NCBI RefSeq assembly: GCF_003992615.1
Contig: NZ_RZMY01000006.1
Location: forward strand, 543,679 to 607,678
Direction: 5' to 3'
DNA: 64,000 nucleotides
Source: Flagellimonas beolgyonensis
GTDB lineage: Bacteria; Bacteroidota; Bacteroidia; Flavobacteriales; Flavobacteriaceae
In this document: positions 61,624-64,000 of the stretch, piece after piece
Layout: each line of letters opens with the position of its first letter
How positions within the stretch are numbered: position 1 is the first letter of the stretch
Program-made: the position numbers and the translations under genes
Notes under the pieces: model-generated
Databases searched by the model: none
The model's input: only the letters and a program-made list of their open reading frames with translations
Told to the model about the DNA's origin: nothing

Positions 61624-63146
61624 TCTATAGTTGCAGGTGGTTTTGAGCTAATGTCATACACTACTCTATTAACGCCTTTAACCTTATTTATTATATCATT
61701 CGAGGTCTTTTGCAAGAACTCATAAGGTAAATTTACCCAATCGGCCGTCATACCATCGGTACTTTCCACGGCTCTGAGCGCCACACATTTTTCGTACGTA
61801 CGCTCATCTCCCATGACCCCTACACTATCTACGGGCAAAAGCATGGCTCCGGCCTGCCAGACCTTGTCATAAAGTCCCCATTTTTTCAATCCTTCAATAA
61901 AAATGGCATCCACTTCCTGCAAAATAGCCACTTTTTCGGGGGTAATGTCCCCTAATATACGGATTCCCAGTCCAGGACCCGGAAAGGGGTGCCTTCCCAA
62001 GATGTCTTCGGACATTCCCATACTGGCTCCTACCCTTCGCACCTCATCTTTAAACAACATTTTTAACGGCTCCACAATCTTTAACTTCATATAATCGGGC
62101 AGTCCTCCAACGTTGTGGTGGCTTTTGATCACTGCGGATGGCCCTCCACTTGCAGAAACGGATTCAATCCGATCGGGGTAGATGGTACCTTGCGCCAACC
62201 ATTTGGCATTTTCCACTTTGTGGGATTCGTCATCGAACACCTCAATAAACACCCTACCAATAATCTTCCGTTTCTTTTCAGGATCGGATTCTCCCTTTAA
62301 TGCATCCAAAAAACGTGCCGAAGCATCAACTCCTTTTACGTTGAGACCCATGTGCTTGTATTGGTCCAACACGCTTTCAAACTCATTTTTGCGCAAAAGT
62401 CCGTTGTTCACAAAAATACAGTACAGATGGTCGCCAATGGCTTTGTTCAACAACATGGCCGCCACGCTGGAATCCACTCCACCGGACAGACCCAAGATCA
62501 CTTTTTCATCACCAATCTCCTGTTTCAACTCTTCAACCGTGGTTTCCACGAAGGCATCCGGGGTCCAATCCTGCTTTAAGCCGGCAATGTTCACCAAAAA
62601 GTTTTCCAACAGCTTTTTACCATCGGTGGTATGGTACACCTCGGGGTGGAACTGGATACCATAGGTGGTTTCCCCTTCAATTTTAAAGGCTGCATTTTCC
62701 ACATCGTGGGTACTGGCCAAACGCACAGCACCGGTAGGCAATTCCTTAATGGTATCGGAATGGCTCATCCACACCTGGCTTCCCTCGCCCAACCCCTTCA
62801 AAAATGCTTCTCCCCCTTTTACGAACGAAAGATTGGCCCTGCCGTATTCGCGGGTGGCGGATGGCGCAACATTGCCCCCATTAAAATGGGACAGATATTG
62901 GGCACCGTAACAAATGCCCAATAATGGCATTTTGCCCTTGATCTCGGACAAATCCGGATGGGGTGCTGTTTCGGACCGAACGGATGAAGGAGATCCAGAT
63001 AGAATCACGGCCTTATATTCCGAGAGGTCTTCCGGCAGCTTGTTATACGGTTTAATTTCTGAATAGATGTTGAGTTCCCTAACGCGTCTCGCGATCAATT
63101 GTGTGTACTGGGAACCGAAGTCTAGGATAAGTACGTTGTTATGCAT
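61614..63146 (-). CDS. guaA: GMP synthase (glutamine-hydrolysing)
   Basis: Converts XMP to GMP with ATP and glutamine. With the ATG at 63146 the protein has 510 residues: the class I amidotransferase domain with Cys79 ([10 protein letters not shown]) and its His-Glu pair ([10 protein letters not shown]), the PP-loop synthetase domain ([16 protein letters not shown]) and a C-terminal dimerisation domain ending PPATIEWE. An in-frame ATG at 63161 was not chosen. It is the first gene of a run in which LysM/binding protein, osmC-like and DUF922 follow with overlaps. Confidence 0.97.
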   Translation of the reverse strand: MHNNVLILDFGSQYTQLIARRVRELNIYSEIKPYNKLPEDLSEYKAVILSGSPSSVRSETAPHPDLSEIKGKMPLLGICYGAQYLSHFNGGNVAPSATREYGRANLSFVKGGEAFLKGLGEGSQVWMSHSDTIKELPTGAVRLASTHDVENAAFKIEGETTYGIQFHPEVYHTTDGKKLLENFLVNIAGLKQDWTPDAFVETTVEELKQEIGDEKVILGLSGGVDSSVAAMLLNKAIGDHLYCIFVNNGLLRKNEFESVLDQYKHMGLNVKGVDASARFLDALKGESDPEKKRKIIGRVFIEVFDDESHKVENAKWLAQGTIYPDRIESVSASGGPSAVIKSHHNVGGLPDYMKLKIVEPLKMLFKDEVRRVGASMGMSEDILGRHPFPGPGLGIRILGDITPEKVAILQEVDAIFIEGLKKWGLYDKVWQAGAMLLPVDSVGVMGDERTYEKCVALRAVESTDGMTADWVNLPYEFLQKTSNDIINKVKGVNRVVYDISSKPPATIEWE

Positions 63147-63149
63147 GGG

Positions 63150-63157
63150 CAAAAATA
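63150..63157 (-). promoter_or_regulatory. -7 element next to the guaA start codon
   Basis: On the minus strand TATTTTTG (63157-63150) ends 3 bp before the ATG at 63146. No TTG lies at the right distance upstream. If real, the guaA message would be leaderless or nearly so, as noted for xerD. The ~190 bp between guaA and the next gene hold nothing else that I can recognise. Confidence 0.35.
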
Positions 63158-63344
63158 GCAATTTGCTTTAGTTGAAAAAGTATCTTTTACAGGATATTTA
63201 TGACAAGTTTTTCAACGGGTAATCCACCATGGGTTTTTCGCTAAAAAGATCGTAAATCCGATATTTGGTCCCCATCAAACCATTATGTAGTTTTTTTCTT
63301 AATAGAATTCGTTATTTCTTTGCGGTTCCAAAATTGACCAAACC

Positions 63345-64000
63345 ATGATCAAGGGATTCATTTTCGATTTGGATGGGGTTATCACCGATACGGCCGAACT
63401 CCATTATGAGGCGTGGAAAAAATTGTCCGATGAAATGGGCTGGCACTTCGACCGCGAGCTCAATGAACAACTTCGGGGCATTTCTCGAATGGATTCCATA
63501 AAAGTGATCATGGACCACAACAAGGTTTCCCTTACCGATGATGCCGTGGTGTCCTTGGCCACCAAGAAAAATGACATTTACGTGGCCAGTCTCGATACCA
63601 TGACCCCCGACGATTATCTTCCGGGTGCACGTGAACTGCTTACCCATTTGCGCACCGAGGGATTTAGTGTGGCCTTGGGCAGTGCCAGTAAAAATGCCAT
63701 AAAGGTTTTGGAGCAACTGAACGCCACCCACTATTTTGATGTGATCGGTGATGGCAATAGTGTTACCCAAAGCAAACCGGCCCCCGATATCTTTTTATTC
63801 GCTGCGGAGAAAATGAAATTGCCTGCCAACAACTGTATCGTATTTGAAGATGCGGAAAAGGGCATTGATGCTGCCAAAGCCGGCGGTTTTTACAGTGTCG
63901 GCATAGGGCCCGAAGAACGCGTGGGCCATGCAAATCTTCGGTTCGACACCATGAAGCAGGCTACGTTGTTCGAAATCAAATCCTTCTTCGGCGATTTGTT
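63345..64000 (+). CDS. pgmB: Beta-phosphoglucomutase (cut by the right edge)
   Basis: HAD-superfamily enzyme converting beta-glucose-1-phosphate to glucose-6-phosphate after maltose or trehalose phosphorolysis. About 218 residues are in the window, near full length (about 215-230). HAD motif I is KGFIFDLDGVITDTAELHY with Asp8 and Asp10; substrate residues are in LNEQLRGISRMDS, LGSASKNAIKVLE, KPAPDIFLFAAEKM and VFEDAEKGIDAAKAGG. The end lies outside. A maltose/trehalose phosphorylase gene usually adjoins, and may lie to the right. GH31 and GlgB in this window fit the same sugar economy. Confidence 0.93.
   Translation, partial: MIKGFIFDLDGVITDTAELHYEAWKKLSDEMGWHFDRELNEQLRGISRMDSIKVIMDHNKVSLTDDAVVSLATKKNDIYVASLDTMTPDDYLPGARELLTHLRTEGFSVALGSASKNAIKVLEQLNATHYFDVIGDGNSVTQSKPAPDIFLFAAEKMKLPANNCIVFEDAEKGIDAAKAGGFYSVGIGPEERVGHANLRFDTMKQATLFEIKSFFGDL

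Noticed and set aside
63312..63770. Minus-strand open frame of 152 codons at the right edge
   Set aside because: It is the shadow of beta-phosphoglucomutase, whose HAD motifs are clear on the plus strand.

Overview
The window looks like a chromosomal segment from a marine member of the Flavobacteriaceae (Bacteroidota), probably close to Muricauda/Allomuricauda. The genus is a guess from protein style, not from any search. Supporting signs are Bacteroidota promoters (TTTG, about 19-20 nt, TAnnTTTG), a TonB-dependent receptor with a carboxypeptidase-regulatory-like N-terminus, a membrane AraC regulator, GIN-domain and DUF6515 proteins, and many short lipoproteins. I see no rRNA, tRNA, CRISPR array, transposase or prophage. 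Most genes are housekeeping or ordinary accessory genes.

Layout. 1-8.1 kb: rpsA (cut by the left edge), a LysM/BON protein, an ArsR/SRPBCC pair behind an operator-covered promoter, a membrane AraC regulator with an anchored DJ-1/PfpI protein, then cmk and lon. 8.3-11.4 kb: an ECF sigma factor operon with a one-helix membrane protein and two secreted beta-ladder proteins (DUF4097-like and GIN), closed by a terminator. 11.4-13.5 kb: an AT-rich accessory patch of small same-strand genes separated by structures that resemble integron attC sites; this is the most unusual part of the window. 13.5-21.1 kb: ChbG-like deacetylase and UMF1 transporter, M48 lipoprotein protease, GH31 glucosidase and GlgB. 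21.3-25.6 kb: a collagen-like lipoprotein, two MsrB proteins with a DinB-like protein, lipoamide dehydrogenase, DUF3817 and AroQ. 25.7-30.8 kb: two small outer-membrane proteins, XerD, a type II NADH dehydrogenase and a secreted M20 amidohydrolase.

30.8-40.8 kb: a second ECF sigma factor module sharing an upstream motif with the first, a PlsC-type acyltransferase, a NUDIX hydrolase head to head with a cyclophilin, a dienelactone hydrolase, a DoxX protein, then a TonB receptor with an outer-membrane partner behind tandem operator-like boxes, a TRIC-type channel and an RDD protein. 40.9-47.0 kb: a tight six-gene SpoIIM, membrane protein, DUF4129, DUF4350, MoxR, DUF58 operon, divergent from RDD. 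47.0-64 kb: a small DUF2279-like protein, nitronate monooxygenase, mnmA, a four-repeat fasciclin lipoprotein, DUF6515, yidC, pyrG, DUF3820, two exported TIM-barrel isomerases, DUF922, OsmC, a five-LysM protein with a periplasmic-binding fold, guaA, and the start of a beta-phosphoglucomutase running off the right edge.

Working together: GH31, GlgB and beta-phosphoglucomutase point to alpha-glucan and glycogen metabolism, though they are not one operon. Both ECF modules look like envelope-stress circuits. MsrB, OsmC, DinB-like proteins and lipoamide dehydrogenase fit redox upkeep. The SpoIIM-MoxR-DUF58 operon is a conserved membrane/AAA+ module of unclear role.
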